A stretch of DNA of 13,015 nt, taken from assembly GCA_003486945.1 (NCBI GenBank), contig DNFL01000169.1, positions 1-13,015 on the forward strand, given 5' to 3'. Below the pieces are notes generated by a model. The model saw only the letters and a list, made by a program, of their open reading frames with translations, was not told the DNA's origin and searched no databases. The position numbers and the translations under genes were made by a program. The stretch is from Hyphomonas sp. (GTDB lineage: Bacteria; Pseudomonadota; Alphaproteobacteria; Caulobacterales; Hyphomonadaceae). Shown here piece after piece: positions 11,757-13,015 of the stretch. The stretch's first letter is position 1; the number at the start of each line of letters is the position of its first letter.

Positions 11757-13015
11757 ATGACCACCAAGACCAAGGCCAAACCTGCCCCCGCGCCAGCCGA
11801 AACCAGCCCGCGCATGATGACCGGCGCGCAGATCGTCGTGGAAGCGCTGCGCGAGCAGGGTGTTTCGGTGATGTTTGGTTATCCGGGCGGCGCGGTGCTG
11901 CCGATCTATGACGCGCTCTACGGGCAGGACGCGATCCGCCACATCCTCGTGCGCCATGAGCAGGGCGCAGGCCATGCGGCGGAAGGCTATGCCCGCTCCA
12001 CCGGCAAGCCGGGCGTCGCGCTGGCCACCTCTGGTCCCGGCGCAACCAACATGGTGACGCCGATCACCGACGCACTGATGGATTCTATTCCAATGGTGGT
12101 GATCACCGGACAGGTGCCGACCCACCTGATCGGCACTGACGCCTTCCAGGAATGCGACACGACCGGCATCACGCGCAGCTGCGCCAAGCACAACTATCTC
12201 GTCACCGATGTGAACCAGCTGGCGCGGACAATCCATGAAGCCTTCTATGTCGCGACTACCGGCCGGCCCGGCCCGGTGCTGATCGACATTCCGAAAGACA
12301 TCCAGTTCGCCACCGGCCCCTATGTCAGCAAGAACGGAATCTTCAAGCCGACCTATGTGCCGGAAACCACGCCGAAGCGCGAAGCGATCCGGGCGGCGGC
12401 AGAACTGATGACCAAGGCCTGGCGCCCGGTTTTCTATACCGGCGGCGGCGTCATCAATTCCGGCCCGCGCGCCTCCGCGGCGCTGCGCGAGCTGCAGGAA
12501 CTGACCGGCTTTCCGGTGACCTCTACGCTGATGGGCCTCGGCGCCTTCCCCGCCTCGCATCCGGACTGGCTGGGCATGGTCGGTATGCATGGCAGCTACG
12601 AAGCCAACAATGCGATGCACGACTGCGACCTGATGATCTGCGTCGGCGCCCGCTTCGACGACCGGGTGACCGGCCGCATCGATGCCTTCTCGCCGAAATC
12701 GAAGAAGATCCACATCGACATCGACCCCTCCTCGATCAACAAGATCGTGCGCGTGGATGTGCCGGTGCTGGCCGATTGCGCCGAGGCGCTGGAAGCACTG
12801 ATCGCTGAGATCAAGGCGCTGAAGCGCAAGGCGCCGGACCTGACCGCCTGGCGCGAGCAGATCGAAGGCTGGCGCGCGCGCCGTTGCTTCGCCTACTCAA
12901 ACTCGAAAGACGTGATCAAACCGCAATATGCGGTGGAGCGGCTCTATGCCCTGACAAAGGACCGGAAAACCTACATCACCACCGAGGTCGGCCAGCACCA
13001 GATGTGGGCCGCGCA
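11757..13015 (+). CDS. ilvB: Acetolactate synthase large subunit, 5' part (truncated by window end)
   Basis: Acetolactate (acetohydroxyacid) synthase joins two pyruvates, or pyruvate and 2-oxobutyrate, in the first common step of valine, leucine and isoleucine synthesis. It uses thiamine diphosphate and FAD. The 419 visible codons give the TPP-enzyme N-terminal domain with the catalytic glutamate E68 in RHEQGAGHAAEGYAR. Other family stretches are FGYPGGAVLPIYDAL (40-54), ATSGPGATN, PMVVITGQVPT, and GRPGPVLIDIPKDIQ. The central FAD-type domain shows VGARFDDRVTGRIDAF, and the frame is still open at the edge in TTEVGQHQMWAA. The first 18 residues (Lys, Pro and Ala rich) are a poorly conserved extension. 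Start at ATG 11757 is supported by position only, as just AGAG precedes it; in-frame Met20 or Met21 are alternatives. The regulatory small subunit gene is expected downstream, outside the window. The symbol could equally be ilvI. Confidence 0.95.
   Translation, partial: MTTKTKAKPAPAPAETSPRMMTGAQIVVEALREQGVSVMFGYPGGAVLPIYDALYGQDAIRHILVRHEQGAGHAAEGYARSTGKPGVALATSGPGATNMVTPITDALMDSIPMVVITGQVPTHLIGTDAFQECDTTGITRSCAKHNYLVTDVNQLARTIHEAFYVATTGRPGPVLIDIPKDIQFATGPYVSKNGIFKPTYVPETTPKREAIRAAAELMTKAWRPVFYTGGGVINSGPRASAALRELQELTGFPVTSTLMGLGAFPASHPDWLGMVGMHGSYEANNAMHDCDLMICVGARFDDRVTGRIDAFSPKSKKIHIDIDPSSINKIVRVDVPVLADCAEALEALIAEIKALKRKAPDLTAWREQIEGWRARRCFAYSNSKDVIKPQYAVERLYALTKDRKTYITTEVGQHQMWAA

Noticed and set aside
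10539..12713. Long minus-strand open frame (724 codons) opposite miaA and ilvB
   Set aside because: Low-information Arg/His/Gly-rich translation spanning two well-recognised plus-strand genes and an attenuator. It is a shadow frame.

Overview
The window is a GC-rich bacterial chromosome segment, most likely from an alphaproteobacterium. Hyphomonadaceae or a related Caulobacterales-like lineage is my guess. The reasons are the divergent serB / miaA-ilvB arrangement, alphaproteobacterial-type TadG-like VWA proteins, scattered GANTC (CcrM-type) sites, and strong GC bias at third codon positions. The family-level assignment is inference. The gene content is mainly chromosomal and housekeeping. 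I see no transposase, integrase, tRNA, rRNA or CRISPR array.

Left part (1-3906): folA (cut by the window edge, minus strand) and thyA (minus strand) form the two halves of the folate/thymidylate cycle. They are separated by about 2.7 kb holding a VUT-family queuosine-precursor transporter (plus), an AqpZ aquaporin (minus), a small lipoprotein and a small proline-rich secreted protein (both plus). The spacer between the transporter and aqpZ has a degenerate two-copy repeat of about 60 bp and a GC-rich hairpin. The secreted-protein gene and thyA end in a shared CTAG.

Middle part (3907-9186): two tandem paralogous genes encode TadG-like proteins, each with an N-terminal membrane anchor and a periplasmic von Willebrand A domain. 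No other Tad pilus gene is visible. The first copy carries two tandem copies of a small domain resembling the FCCH-like module common in phage structural proteins, inserted within its VWA region. The second copy lacks it. They are followed by a PgsA-type CDP-alcohol phosphatidyltransferase and, after a structured spacer, a YafK/DpaA-type L,D-transpeptidase-fold enzyme. All of these products act at or beyond the inner membrane.

Right part (9165-13015): serB (phosphoserine phosphatase) and a Nudix hydrolase form a minus-strand operon, divergent from miaA (tRNA prenylation). Between miaA and the acetolactate synthase large-subunit gene (ilvB/ilvI type, cut by the window end) lies what reads as a complete transcription attenuator. 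It has a TTGACA promoter in the end of miaA, a 12-codon leader peptide with consecutive Val-Val-Ile-Leu codons (with GTA-GTA uncommon in this GC-rich context), a pause hairpin, and a GC hairpin with a T tract. This is the clearest regulatory system in the window. The TadG/FCCH chimera is the most unusual protein architecture.
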